From Elstera cyanobacteriorum (GTDB taxonomy: Bacteria; Pseudomonadota; Alphaproteobacteria; Elsterales; Elsteraceae), in NCBI RefSeq assembly GCF_002251735.1, contig NZ_NOXS01000014.1:1-44894 (forward strand): a stretch of DNA of 44,894 bases, read 5' to 3'. Each line of letters starts with the position of its first letter. Within the stretch, counting starts at the first letter, position 1. Positions 30,998 through 39,616 of this stretch are shown piece by piece. The notes below the pieces were generated by a model. The model was not told the origin of the DNA. It did no database searches and saw only the letters and a program-made list of their open reading frames with translations. A program made the position numbers and the translations under genes.

Positions 30998-32521
30998 CTA
31001 GGCGGATGCAATCGGCTCCATCAGCAGCAGGGTCCAATCATCGCTGAGGTCGAGCGATTCAAGGAACTCGGTTGCGCGACGAACCGCATGCTCCAGTGGC
31101 AATCGTCTTAGCTCGTCAAGAACTGGGGCAAGCACCTGAAGCGCATCGTCGGTATCCCCCTTTGCTGCCGCCAGCGGCACCACCCCATCGGTGATGACGA
31201 GCAACCGGTCACCCGGTGCAAGATCGACCGCGACAGACTCATACTGCGGCGCTCGGATCAGGCCAATCAATGGGCCCGGCTGAGTATCGAGAACCTGGGA
31301 CGTTTGCGATAAAAGAATCGGATCGGGATGGCCGCCATTGGTTATTTGAAGCCGCCCCGCCCCCAGCGGCTCGAGAATTAGCGCCGTCATCAGACATTCC
31401 TGAAGCAGCCGATCATCGGCCACCGTCGTTGCAAGACGCGCTAAAAGATCGGGCGGCGCCAGTCGATTTTCCCCCAAGCCGTGAACCAGACCGCGCATAT
31501 ACCCCGCCAGCGCATGCGCCATCAGTTTCGCTTGCAGCCCGTGCCCCATGACATCACCGACCAAAAGGCATTCCTGCCCCGACGCGGGATTGAGGGTCAT
31601 GACCATGTCACCCCCGCCGACGGAAATCGGGCGGGTCGCCAAAGCGCAGCGGAAACCCCCGATTTCCGTCGGGGCCTGCGGGGCAATCGATTGGGTGAGG
31701 CGCGATTGCATATGCCCGAGCATCTGTGCCCGATCACGGCGGGCGCGGCCCAAGGCGCGCTCGACCGTCTTTAACAAGAGGCTGCGCGATACTGGCTTTT
31801 CAAGAAAATCGTCGATCCCCAGCCGTACGGCGCGCTCTTCGACCTCAGGTGTTCGCGCCCCCGAAAAAACGATAATCGGGATCGGCGGGCTGGAAGGATC
31901 GCGCGCCAATTGCGCCAATAGATCCAGCCCGGTGCGGTCGGGAAGATTAATATCGCAGAGCAATAGATCGGGCCGGGTCAGCTTGGTCAGCGCCTGTGCT
32001 TCCGCCGCCGTCGTGCAGCCCACGACATCATAGAACGGGATGAGCATCGATTCGTAGAGCCGCCGCAGCGTCGTCTCATCCTCGACCAACAGCAGCCGCA
32101 GACGCCGTCGGGCGAGATTGCGCGACAGTTGAAAGCGGTTCGGCGGCCCGGGCTGATAGAGATGGTCCGGGAAAAGCCGCCGGATCAGAAAGAGACCGTA
32201 TCCGCCTTCCTCCACCGTATCCTCAAAGGGATTAAGGGCGGGGGTTTTGGCAATGGCGTCAAAGCCCAAAAAGGGTGCGCCATTGTCTTCAAGCTCAAGA
32301 GTCAGGGTATCAACAACCAGGGTCAGTCTCACCCGTAGTTCGGTCGCGGCGGGGGCGGCACTATGTTCGACGATATTGTTCACAATCTCGCTCGCGGCGG
32401 TCACGAGATCCTGGATCGGCCCGGGCGGCAGCGTCAGCCGACCGCAGGCCTCCTTCAAGGCGTCGCGAATGGCCCGGGCGGTGACGGGCGAAGCCGAAAA
32501 GGTTTGATTGAGCAGGTCCAT
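30998..32521 (-). CDS. One-chain partner-switch protein: RsbW-like kinase, receiver, PP2C/SpoIIE phosphatase (SypE-like)
   Basis: A 507-residue cytoplasmic protein with three domains. Residues 1-135 form an HATPase_c_2 (anti-sigma kinase) domain: N-box ASEIVNNIVEH, DNGAPF, GGYGLFLIRRL. Residues 141-258 form a receiver with D190 (LLLCDINLPDRTG) and K242. Residues 285-505 form a PP2C/SpoIIE phosphatase with metal-site aspartates in VGGGDM, VGDVMGHG, ITDGV and DDWTLL. All active sites look intact. This domain order is that of V. fischeri SypE, which phosphorylates and dephosphorylates SypA. The likely substrate is the STAS protein encoded at 21770-22060, 9 kb away. It overlaps the glycosyltransferase gene before it by ATGA. 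Confidence 0.9.
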   Translation of the reverse strand: MDLLNQTFSASPVTARAIRDALKEACGRLTLPPGPIQDLVTAASEIVNNIVEHSAAPAATELRVRLTLVVDTLTLELEDNGAPFLGFDAIAKTPALNPFEDTVEEGGYGLFLIRRLFPDHLYQPGPPNRFQLSRNLARRRLRLLLVEDETTLRRLYESMLIPFYDVVGCTTAAEAQALTKLTRPDLLLCDINLPDRTGLDLLAQLARDPSSPPIPIIVFSGARTPEVEERAVRLGIDDFLEKPVSRSLLLKTVERALGRARRDRAQMLGHMQSRLTQSIAPQAPTEIGGFRCALATRPISVGGGDMVMTLNPASGQECLLVGDVMGHGLQAKLMAHALAGYMRGLVHGLGENRLAPPDLLARLATTVADDRLLQECLMTALILEPLGAGRLQITNGGHPDPILLSQTSQVLDTQPGPLIGLIRAPQYESVAVDLAPGDRLLVITDGVVPLAAAKGDTDDALQVLAPVLDELRRLPLEHAVRRATEFLESLDLSDDWTLLLMEPIASA

Positions 32522-33462
32522 CAGGCTGACCGTGCGGCCGGAGTGCGGGACGTCAGCACATTGGCCAAACTATCGCGAAAGGCGCGCGGTTCCCCCGCCA
32601 GTATACCCCCCCACACATGATGGGCGGCAGCAGCCCACGGGCGGGCTTCCTGAGCCAGCGCCTCCGCTTGCCCGATCTGCAGCCGGGCCGCGAGGCGCAA
32701 CCGGTCGCGCCAATGGCACTTCACACGCGGCAAATGGCGGTCGGCAATCATCTTCAACGCCTCGTAACGGTGCCGACGGGCGGAGGTTCGGCTGCCGGGT
32801 CGCATAAGATAATCCGCCCCGACCAAACCGCTCCACGCGACGGGCCCGGCTTTGGCCAATGTTAACCAGAGATCCCAGTCTTCGCTGGAAGGAAGATCAG
32901 GATCAAACCCCCCCGCCGCCCAGAGTGCATCGCGCCGAGCCATCACGGTCGAGGTTCCCACAATATTGCGCCCGAGCAGGGTCGAGGCCGGCGACGGTAG
33001 CCGCGCGAACGCGCCGTTCGCGGGGGCCCTCATCCGCCAGTATTCATAACAGGTGCCGCGATCATCGCCATGAATCCCGACATGGCGATAGTCAGTAAAG
33101 CTCATCACCAGCGCAGGGTCTTTCCAATGCGCCTCGATCTGCGCCACCAGCTTTCCTGGGCGCCAGATATCGTCGTCATCGAGGAAAGCCACCAGCGGCG
33201 CCGATGCCTCCGCAAGCCCCAGATTGCGGGCCAGGGCGGGGGAGCTTACGTCCGCATTAATCTGACATAGCGCTAAGGGACCATGATAGGCCCGTAACCA
33301 ATCGTCCGTCCCATCAGTCGACCCATCGTTAACAACGATCAGTTGGACGTTCTGAAGCTGCTGAGCTTCGATACTCGCAATAGCGCGCGCTAAATAATCC
33401 AAACAATTCTTCGTCGGCATAACGATAGAAACCTCAAATTCTACAGATATATTCTTTCTCAT
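32521..33462 (-). CDS. Glycosyltransferase family 2
   Basis: A 313-residue GT-A enzyme: VSIVMPTKNCLDYLARAIAS, VVNDGSTDGT, LVAFLDDDDIWRPGKLVAQ (DDD metal site), SSEDWDLWLTLA and a basic C-terminus. Start chosen at MRKNISVEF because GGAGG lies 6 nt before it; the ATG 12 nt upstream contains that ribosome site. It is the first gene of a two-gene unit with the SypE-like gene (ATGA overlap). A sigma-54 candidate before it has a poor -12 element, so its promoter is unclear. Confidence 0.85.
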   Translation of the reverse strand: MRKNISVEFEVSIVMPTKNCLDYLARAIASIEAQQLQNVQLIVVNDGSTDGTDDWLRAYHGPLALCQINADVSSPALARNLGLAEASAPLVAFLDDDDIWRPGKLVAQIEAHWKDPALVMSFTDYRHVGIHGDDRGTCYEYWRMRAPANGAFARLPSPASTLLGRNIVGTSTVMARRDALWAAGGFDPDLPSSEDWDLWLTLAKAGPVAWSGLVGADYLMRPGSRTSARRHRYEALKMIADRHLPRVKCHWRDRLRLAARLQIGQAEALAQEARPWAAAAHHVWGGILAGEPRAFRDSLANVLTSRTPAARSA

Positions 33463-33502
33463 AAGGGCCTCCATCGCTTTAGCGGAAGTATACCTGCCAA
33501 AC

Positions 33503-33518
33503 TGGCACTGTGTTTGCT
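33503..33518 (+). promoter_or_regulatory. Sigma-54 promoter for the glycosyltransferase/flippase/ligase operon
   Basis: TGGCACTGTGTTTGCT: TGGCAC and TTGC are kept with exact spacing. Predicted start near 33529 leaves an 88-nt leader. No full TTGCA-N3-TGCAA box is seen upstream; the half-sites ATGCA (33565) and TTGCA (33577) lie downstream, in the leader. Confidence 0.7.
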
Positions 33519-33616
33519 CCTGCTAAAGCCAAGCGGCGTGATAACGCCCCTACTCGCGCAGGATATGCACCGCCTGTTGCAAGTCAGAGACCAGCAATCC
33601 TGCGATGGAGCCGACA

Positions 33617-34831
33617 ATGAAAACCATAGGATATGTCCTGGCCGCCTTTCCCGTTCTCTCTGAAACCTTCATCGGCACCGAAATGCGGGCGATGGAACAA
33701 CAGGGGCACCGGGTCGTGCCTATCGTCCTGACAAAAAACGATTTTCCAGGACAAGACGCGGACAAACCGCTGGTTGCGCGGGCCTTATACCTGCCCGACT
33801 TTCCGCATCAAGATGGGCTACAGGCGCTGCTTCGGCCCAGCCTAACTGCCGTGCGCGGGCTTGCATTCTGGATTGCACAATGCAAATCCCCCCGGCGCAG
33901 CTTGCTGTGGACCAGCTTGCGAATCGCCGCCCTGGCCCGCGCGACCGGGTGCGATCACCTACACGGGCATTTCGCCGGGCCAGCGGCAGCGCATGCAATC
34001 GTTGCCGCCCGCTGGATGGGCGTCCCCGTTTCCTTCACGGGGCATGGTCACGATATTTATGCCATCCGTGAGGATTTACCGGAAAAGCTACAGGCGACCG
34101 ATGCCGCCATTGCCGTGTGTAATGATATGGCGGCAGAATTTCTGCGGCTTGCCCCGACGGCCGCCGTCTCGATGATCCCGTGCGGGGTCAATCCCAACCG
34201 GTTTCAGCCCGGCGAGCAGCAGGACAATGGCCGTTATCTTTTCATTGGTCGTTTGGTTGAAGCCAAGGGACTGGACGATCTTTTTCAGGCCCTGCATCAG
34301 ATAAAAATGGCTCAACGGCAAACCATCGCGGTCGATATCATCGGCGACGGTCCGCTACGACAAGAGCTGGAGCACGAGGCCGCGCGCTTGGGTATCGCCG
34401 AGCAGGTTCGTTTCCTGGGCGCCCGGCCAAACCAGTGGATCGCGGCGGAAGCCCCCGCCTATCGTGCGCTTCTCTGTCCCTTCAAGCCCGCTCGCAATGG
34501 CGAACGCGACAGCGGCCCGGTGGTCGCAAAGGAAGCGATGGCAATGGGTCTGCCGGTTATCGCGACCCGGTTTATGGGATTCAAAGAAATGATCACCCCG
34601 GAAACCGGCGTGTTAGTTCCGGTTGGCGATCCTACGGCATTGGCCGGGGCAATTCTGACGTTTGATGCCCTCCCCGCCCTGGAACGGCATCGGTTGGGTC
34701 AGGCGGGCCGCGCGCGCTTACTCGCGCTGTTTACCGATACCGCCCAAGCCCGCGCGCTCTCCGCCGTCATCGAAAATCTACCCCAGCGGCGGCCTAACTG
34801 GGGCACCGCCGCAAAAGGGGACGCCGCATGA
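33617..34831 (+). CDS. Glycosyltransferase family 4 (WcaL/colanic-acid type)
   Basis: A 404-residue GT-B enzyme. It opens KTIGYVLAAFPVLSETFIGTEM, the typical start of WcaL/AmsK-like transferases. Other blocks are HLHGHFAGPAAAHA, SFTGHGHDIYA, YLFIGRLVEAKGLDDLFQAL, IIGDGPLRQELE, and KEAMAMGLPVIATRFMGFKE. GGAG is 7 nt before the start. It overlaps the flippase gene by 4 nt (ATGA). Resembles SypJ by position. Confidence 0.88.
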   Translation: MKTIGYVLAAFPVLSETFIGTEMRAMEQQGHRVVPIVLTKNDFPGQDADKPLVARALYLPDFPHQDGLQALLRPSLTAVRGLAFWIAQCKSPRRSLLWTSLRIAALARATGCDHLHGHFAGPAAAHAIVAARWMGVPVSFTGHGHDIYAIREDLPEKLQATDAAIAVCNDMAAEFLRLAPTAAVSMIPCGVNPNRFQPGEQQDNGRYLFIGRLVEAKGLDDLFQALHQIKMAQRQTIAVDIIGDGPLRQELEHEAARLGIAEQVRFLGARPNQWIAAEAPAYRALLCPFKPARNGERDSGPVVAKEAMAMGLPVIATRFMGFKEMITPETGVLVPVGDPTALAGAILTFDALPALERHRLGQAGRARLLALFTDTAQARALSAVIENLPQRRPNWGTAAKGDAA

Positions 34832-36255
34832 GCCGGGGAGAGGTTCTGCGCCAAATCCTCCCTTACGGCGCGGCGCTCGCTGTCAGTAAAGGCATTGCCT
34901 TTTTGCTGCTGCCGATCCTAACCCGGCACTTAACCCCCGAAGCCTTTGCCCGCTGGGATTTGCTCGCGACAGTGGCCGACATGGCGGGGCTAGCCCTTGG
35001 CCTGGGACTGGCAGAAGCCCTCTACCGATTTTCGCCGCAAAAGCCAGAGACCCCGGCGGCGCTTCTCGGTCTTGCGATCACAGCGGCGGCGGTCTGGTTG
35101 CTTCTGGGGCAGGGCGTGATTTGGCTGCTGCCCACCCTTCCTTTCGATTTGCCGCGCCCGGCCCTGCAAGCGCTTGCGGGGTCGTTGGCGCTGGTCGCCT
35201 GCATCGAAGTGCCTTTGGCGGCGCTGAAGTTCCAGGGTCGCAGCGGTCCGGTCGCGCTGATTATAGCAGGGCGCGCCCTGCTTCAGGCGGGGTTGATTTT
35301 GGGGGCACTTTACGGCGGGTATGGCATCGTCGGAATGGCGGTTGCGACGTTGATAACGGATTGTGTGATCGCGCTGATTTTGCTCGCGATGACCGTGCGC
35401 CACTATGGCCTAAACTTTACCATTACGGCGTGGCGCCCTGCCCTTGCCTATGGAACACCTGTTGCCGCCGGAGGGTGGGCGGGGTTCGTGCTGGGAAGCT
35501 GTGATCGTTGGTTTCTGGTTGGCGCAATTGCAGCGGCCAGCCTTGCCCATTATGCGCTTGCGGCAAAAATCGCCCTGGTTGTTGCCCTGGCGGCCCAGCC
35601 GTTTGGCCTTTGGTGGTATCCGCGCCGGATCGGTTTGGCCCAAACGGCATGGGGCCGAGACCGGAGTGCTGCCGCCGTCGGGGCCGGGTTGCTTCTTCTC
35701 ATCTTAGCCGTGGCGGCGGCTATGCTTCTTGGTCCGTTGGTGATCGAAGCGATCACGCCCCCAGCCTTTCACGCTGCCGCCCGCTGGGTCGGACCGCTGG
35801 CGCTGGCGTTTGCCCTGCACGAAGCGGCAAGCCTCCTGAATGTTGGTAGCTATCTGGGGGTTACCGGCGGCAAGCCCTTTCTGATCAATTGGCTCGGCGC
35901 GTTGGTCGCCTTGGCGGGCTATAGTTTGATCCCGTTTTTGGGGGATCGATTGGCCCCGGAAGCAATTGCCATCGGTGCCACCCTCGCGGCTCACGGGGTT
36001 CGGATCGGGCTTTTCCTTTGGGTGGGCCGCACCCCGGCGCCGATACCCTATCCCTGGGTTGGCGTTGCTGGTTTTGCTGCTCTGGCAACCCTCCTTCTGG
36101 TGCTTATCGATAGTCTGGCCTTTGAGGGGATTGCTCGATGGGCGGTCGCGGCCCTCAGCCTCTCGGCCCTCGCCGGGGTTGGCGCGCTTCTCGCTTGGGG
36201 ATGGAGCACCACCGCCACTCTGCCGACCGTCTCGGCACCGGGAGAGAGTTCATGA
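34828..36255 (+). CDS. Polysaccharide flippase (Wzx/MOP superfamily, SypK-like)
   Basis: A 475-residue membrane protein with about 14 hydrophobic helices spread along its length. The start ILPYGAALAVSKGIAFLLLPILTRHLTPEAFA and the helix with LGLGLAEALYRF are typical of Wzx-type flippases. The central part contains YGTPVAAGGWAGFVLGSCDRWFLVG. It moves lipid-linked repeat units to the periplasmic side. It overlaps both neighbours by 4 nt. Confidence 0.9.
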   Translation: MSRGEVLRQILPYGAALAVSKGIAFLLLPILTRHLTPEAFARWDLLATVADMAGLALGLGLAEALYRFSPQKPETPAALLGLAITAAAVWLLLGQGVIWLLPTLPFDLPRPALQALAGSLALVACIEVPLAALKFQGRSGPVALIIAGRALLQAGLILGALYGGYGIVGMAVATLITDCVIALILLAMTVRHYGLNFTITAWRPALAYGTPVAAGGWAGFVLGSCDRWFLVGAIAAASLAHYALAAKIALVVALAAQPFGLWWYPRRIGLAQTAWGRDRSAAAVGAGLLLLILAVAAAMLLGPLVIEAITPPAFHAAARWVGPLALAFALHEAASLLNVGSYLGVTGGKPFLINWLGALVALAGYSLIPFLGDRLAPEAIAIGATLAAHGVRIGLFLWVGRTPAPIPYPWVGVAGFAALATLLLVLIDSLAFEGIARWAVAALSLSALAGVGALLAWGWSTTATLPTVSAPGESS

Positions 36256-37649
36256 CCCGTTGGCCGCCGATTGCCCTTGCCACTCTCGCGAGCGCTCTCG
36301 CCGTAGCGCCGCTCCTAGCGCTGCCGCATCCTGCCGTGATGTTGGGGCTTGCCGTTCTGTTGCCTGCGGCGGTTCTGGCGACGCGCATTCCTTTCTTCCT
36401 CTGCCTTGGGTTTGTCGTCTTCTCCTTTTTCCGGATACACGAAGCGTTTCCGGTTCTCATGCCGTTTCGCATTCCGCAACTGCTGGCTATTCCGACCTTG
36501 GGCGTCTTGGCGTGGCACATCATCGGAACGCGTCAAATGAAGCCCTATTGGTCGCGCGAATTATCCTGGTTCGCCGCGTTCTTCGGCCTCGTCACGATCG
36601 GCGTGGTCGTCGCCAGCAATCGACCGATCGCATTGGCCTATTGGACCGCAACCTACGTTAAAATCGGCATTATGACGCTCGCCATCGCTTGGATGACGAC
36701 CGAAGCCACTCATTTCGCGCGTGCCTCTCGAATCTTGGTTCTGGCTGGGCTCGCCGTTTCCTATGTTACCCTATCCAACAAAATAAACGGCATTGGGTTG
36801 GTGGAAGGAACGCGCGTTACAATTGGGCGCGAGATGCAATCGGTGTTGGGCGACCCGAACGATTTATCGCTGGTGCTGCTGTTTCCGCTGGCCTTCGCGG
36901 TCTCGCTCGGCACCACGCGCGGCGTTAGCCTGTTTTGGCGGTTCTTTGGGATCATCGCCCTTATCGCCATCGTTTCAGCCATTATCGCCACGCAGTCGCG
37001 AGGTGGTTTGCTGGGGATCATGACGGTTTTTGGTCTGTTCGGGCTGCGGATCGTCAAGTCCAAAGCGCTGCTCATCAGCATTGGCGGGCTCGCAATGTTG
37101 GTTCTGTTTGCCGTTGCGGGGATCTCGGATCGGGCATCGGGTGGCGCGGCCGAAGATGGGATTGACGAGTCGGCCATGGGCCGGATTTACGCCTGGGGCG
37201 CCGCCTTTCATATGGCCGTGGAGCGCCCGCTGACGGGCGTTGGTCTCGATAACTTCCTCAGCAATTATTTTTTCTACAGCAGCCATTGGGACGGCCTGAA
37301 CCACGCGGTGCACAGCACTTGGTTTGGCGTTTTGGGGGAAACGGGGTTCCCTGGCCTTATTGTTTTTGTTGGCATGATCGCAACCAGTTTACGGTCGGCG
37401 ACCAAATCCTCCTTGCGCCTAGACGCCACCAACGCCCCGGCGGACGCGCGCGCTATGGGCCGGGCACTCGTTGCAGGGCTGGCCGCCTGCTGTGTTTCGG
37501 GAACCTTCCTCACGCAAGGGTTCACTTGGCCGTTTTACATCCAGATCGCCCTGACGGCGGCCTTGACGCGCTATACCGAGATGCAGACTGCAAAGGCCGC
37601 CCCGCAAGATGCAACAGAGCTAGAAGGTTCCTCGGAAAAATCTCTTTAA
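36252..37649 (+). CDS. O-antigen ligase/polymerase-like protein (Wzy/WaaL, SypL-like)
   Basis: A 465-residue membrane protein with about 11-12 helices and the large periplasmic loop typical of the family. Seen are SVLGDPNDLSLVLLFPLAFA, ATQSRGGLLGI, RPLTGVGLDNF and the loop end NHAVHSTWFGVLGETGFPGL, which carries the conserved His and Gly residues. It probably polymerises repeat units. Start at the ATG overlapping the flippase stop; a longer in-frame upstream extension is rejected. Its last codons contain two LuxO-type boxes that serve the next operon. Confidence 0.88.
   Translation: MTRWPPIALATLASALAVAPLLALPHPAVMLGLAVLLPAAVLATRIPFFLCLGFVVFSFFRIHEAFPVLMPFRIPQLLAIPTLGVLAWHIIGTRQMKPYWSRELSWFAAFFGLVTIGVVVASNRPIALAYWTATYVKIGIMTLAIAWMTTEATHFARASRILVLAGLAVSYVTLSNKINGIGLVEGTRVTIGREMQSVLGDPNDLSLVLLFPLAFAVSLGTTRGVSLFWRFFGIIALIAIVSAIIATQSRGGLLGIMTVFGLFGLRIVKSKALLISIGGLAMLVLFAVAGISDRASGGAAEDGIDESAMGRIYAWGAAFHMAVERPLTGVGLDNFLSNYFFYSSHWDGLNHAVHSTWFGVLGETGFPGLIVFVGMIATSLRSATKSSLRLDATNAPADARAMGRALVAGLAACCVSGTFLTQGFTWPFYIQIALTAALTRYTEMQTAKAAPQDATELEGSSEKSL
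37581..37614. promoter_or_regulatory. Two LuxO-type enhancer boxes inside the ligase gene end
   Basis: ATGCAGACTGCAA (37581-37593) has nine of ten fixed bases and CCGCAAGATGCAA (37602-37614) eight of ten. Centres are 81 and 60 nt before the -24 element at 37668. The boxes sit in codons of the upstream gene, as the intergenic gap is only 63 nt. Confidence 0.6.
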
Positions 37650-37666
37650 AATCATAGCAATAACTC

Positions 37667-37682
37667 TGGCCCGCCCGCTGCA
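37667..37682 (+). promoter_or_regulatory. Sigma-54 promoter for the acetyltransferase operon
   Basis: TGGCCCGCCCGCTGCA: two changes from TGGCACG-N4-TTGCA, GG and GC exactly 10 nt apart. Predicted start near 37693, 20 nt before the ATG. Confidence 0.6.
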
Positions 37683-37712
37683 TCAACCAAAAGCAGAATA
37701 AGGGAGGACCCC

Positions 37713-38465
37713 ATGACAACACCCCTCGTCTCCTCGTCTCACACGTTGCGCACCTGGGCCCGGCATTCCGGCCATCCTGCCGCAAAACTGGTGCGCACCC
37801 TTCGGCGAACGGTTCTAACGGCGCATCTGCCGGTCATCCCCGGTGTGCATCGCGGTCTTTGGACCCTTTGGCATGCCGGTCGAGGACTGTTGACCACCCT
37901 CACCCGGGTTCTTTGGTGGACCCCGATGTTTCGGGCACGGCTTGAAGCGGGCAGCGGGCGCCATCTTTATCTCTACGGCGGTTTGCCGCTTGTCCTCGGC
38001 CCGGTCCGGGTCAAATTGGGGCCAGAATGCCGACTGTCTGGTCAAGTCACCATAACAGGCCGCACCCACGGCCCGGCAGGGGCCCCTTCACCCTATTTGA
38101 TCGTCGGGCGGAATGTCGACATCGGGTGGCAAACAACCCTCGCCGTTGGCCGCAAGATCGTGATTGGCGACGATGTGCGCTTAGCGGGACGGAACTTTCT
38201 GGCGGGATACCCCGGTCATCCGCTCGATCCCGACGCGCGGGCTCGGGGGTTGCCCGATACCGAAGATCAGGTTGGCGATATCATCTTGGAACGAGGGGTC
38301 TGGCTTGCGACCGGCGTCACGGTCAGCGCGGGGGTTCGGATCGGACGCGGCACCGTCGTTGCGGCGGGCAGCGTTGTAACCCATGATCTGCCGCCTGGGG
38401 TTCTGGCGGCGGGCGTCCCGGCCCGGGTCATCCGTCCGCTTACCGCCGACCGGCCCGCATCATGA
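37713..38465 (+). CDS. Hexapeptide-repeat acyltransferase (SypM-like)
   Basis: A 250-residue protein. A basic, partly hydrophobic N-terminal part (1-85) is followed by a left-handed beta-helix with hexapeptide repeats: LGPECRLSGQVTITG, YLIVGRNVDIGWQTTLAVG, then IVIGDDVRLAG and VWLATGVTVSAGVRIGRG, ending with TVVAAGSVVTHDLPPGVLAA and GVPARVI. The loop YPGHPLDPDARARG probably holds the catalytic His. It likely acetylates sugars of the repeat unit. GGGAGGA precedes the ATG. It overlaps the next gene by ATGA. Confidence 0.85.
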   Translation: MTTPLVSSSHTLRTWARHSGHPAAKLVRTLRRTVLTAHLPVIPGVHRGLWTLWHAGRGLLTTLTRVLWWTPMFRARLEAGSGRHLYLYGGLPLVLGPVRVKLGPECRLSGQVTITGRTHGPAGAPSPYLIVGRNVDIGWQTTLAVGRKIVIGDDVRLAGRNFLAGYPGHPLDPDARARGLPDTEDQVGDIILERGVWLATGVTVSAGVRIGRGTVVAAGSVVTHDLPPGVLAAGVPARVIRPLTADRPAS

Positions 38466-39616
38466 GCCGGGATCTGCTGATGTTTGGCGAAGATTGGGGG
38501 GGGCTGCCGTCCAGCACCCAGCATCTTGCCAAGGCCCTTCTTGCGGGTGGGGACCGTATCCTATGGGTCAATTCCCTCGGGCTACGCCGCCCCCGCCTGA
38601 GCGATGGGCGGCGCCTGCTGACGAAACTGGCCGCCGCAACGCGTGCCCGCGCGCCTGCGCCCGTTTCGACCGGGCCACGCCCCCACCGGATTCTGGCCCC
38701 GGTCGCGCCGCCCGTGCCGCGCCCCGGGTTCGAGAGGGCTGTCGCGGGCCGCTGGCTGGCCCGCCAAATCCGCCGCGCCTTGCTGGAGAGCAATCTGGCG
38801 GCCCGCCCGATTTTTTGGACGTCGCTCCCGACCGCGACCCCGGTTCTCGATCATCTCTCGGTTTCAGCCACCGTTTACTACTGCTGCGATGATTTTAGCG
38901 CGCTCGAGGGGGTCGATCATGCCGCCGTCACGGCATATGAGGAAGAATTAGCCCATCGGGCCGACCTTATTCTCGTCAGCAGCCCCGACCTTGCCGCGAA
39001 GTTCCCCAACGCGAAAACCCGCGTGGTCTTGCACGGGGCGGATACCGAGATGTTCGGAACGCCACAGCCCTGCCCGGTCGATGTTCCGACCGACCGGGCC
39101 ACGGTCGGTTTTTACGGCAGTCTCGCCGGTTGGATCGACTGGGATTGGCTGGGTGCGCTTGCCCGCCTTTTGCCGGACTGGGAGGTGCAGTTGATCGGCC
39201 CGGCGAAGCCCGAAAGCGCTCAGGCGCTGGCGCGTCTCGCCAAGCTTCCGAATGTGCGTCTGCTCGGCCCGCGCCCCCACGCGGCCCTACCCGCCTATGT
39301 CCAGGCCTGGACCGCCGCCCTCTTGCCCTTCCGCGACACTGCGCAAATCCAAGCCTGCAATCCCTTAAAACTGCGGGAGTACCTCTCGGCCGGGACACCC
39401 TGCATTGCCACCGACTTTCCTGCCGCCCGGGCCTATTCCCCGGAAGCGCACATTGCCCGAAGCGTGACGGACGCGGCGGCCTATCTGCGGGGCCTTCAAA
39501 ACCTTCCGGCGGATCAGGCGGTGCGGGCGGCGCAGGCGCGGCAACACCGGGTAGCAGGGGAAAGCTGGGCGGCCCGGGCCGCAATGATCCGCACCTACCT
39601 GGATGCCCTGCAATGA
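38462..39616 (+). CDS. Glycosyltransferase (GT-B type, SypN position)
   Basis: A 384-residue protein with a two-lobe glycosyltransferase pattern: opening LLMFGEDWGGLPSSTQHLAK, then YYCCDDFSALEG and ADLILVSSPDLAAKFPNAKT in the first lobe. The second lobe has VGFYGSLAGWIDWDWLGAL, VRLLGPRPHAALPAYVQAW and a donor-site region CNPLKLREYLSAGTPCIATD. It lacks the exact E-x7-E element but has the equivalent KLREYLSAG, as in TuaH-like enzymes. It is coupled by ATGA overlaps to genes on both sides. Confidence 0.82.
   Translation: MSRDLLMFGEDWGGLPSSTQHLAKALLAGGDRILWVNSLGLRRPRLSDGRRLLTKLAAATRARAPAPVSTGPRPHRILAPVAPPVPRPGFERAVAGRWLARQIRRALLESNLAARPIFWTSLPTATPVLDHLSVSATVYYCCDDFSALEGVDHAAVTAYEEELAHRADLILVSSPDLAAKFPNAKTRVVLHGADTEMFGTPQPCPVDVPTDRATVGFYGSLAGWIDWDWLGALARLLPDWEVQLIGPAKPESAQALARLAKLPNVRLLGPRPHAALPAYVQAWTAALLPFRDTAQIQACNPLKLREYLSAGTPCIATDFPAARAYSPEAHIARSVTDAAAYLRGLQNLPADQAVRAAQARQHRVAGESWAARAAMIRTYLDALQ

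Noticed and set aside
33475-33500. Sigma-54 promoter on the minus strand before the GT2/SypE-like pair (TGGCAGGTATACTTCC)
   Set aside because: The -24 part is fair but the -12 part is TTCC; GC or a single change from it is lacking. Left as uncertain, not listed as a promoter.
33565-33581. Enhancer box in the leader of the third glycosyltransferase operon
   Set aside because: Only half-sites (ATGCA and TTGCA) with a 7-nt gap and wrong arrangement; does not fit TTGCA-N3-TGCAA.
39130-39612. N-terminal extension of the GH123-like protein by 161 codons
   Set aside because: It would run through the glycosyltransferase gene in another frame; the ATG at 39613 overlaps the stop and begins a proper signal peptide.
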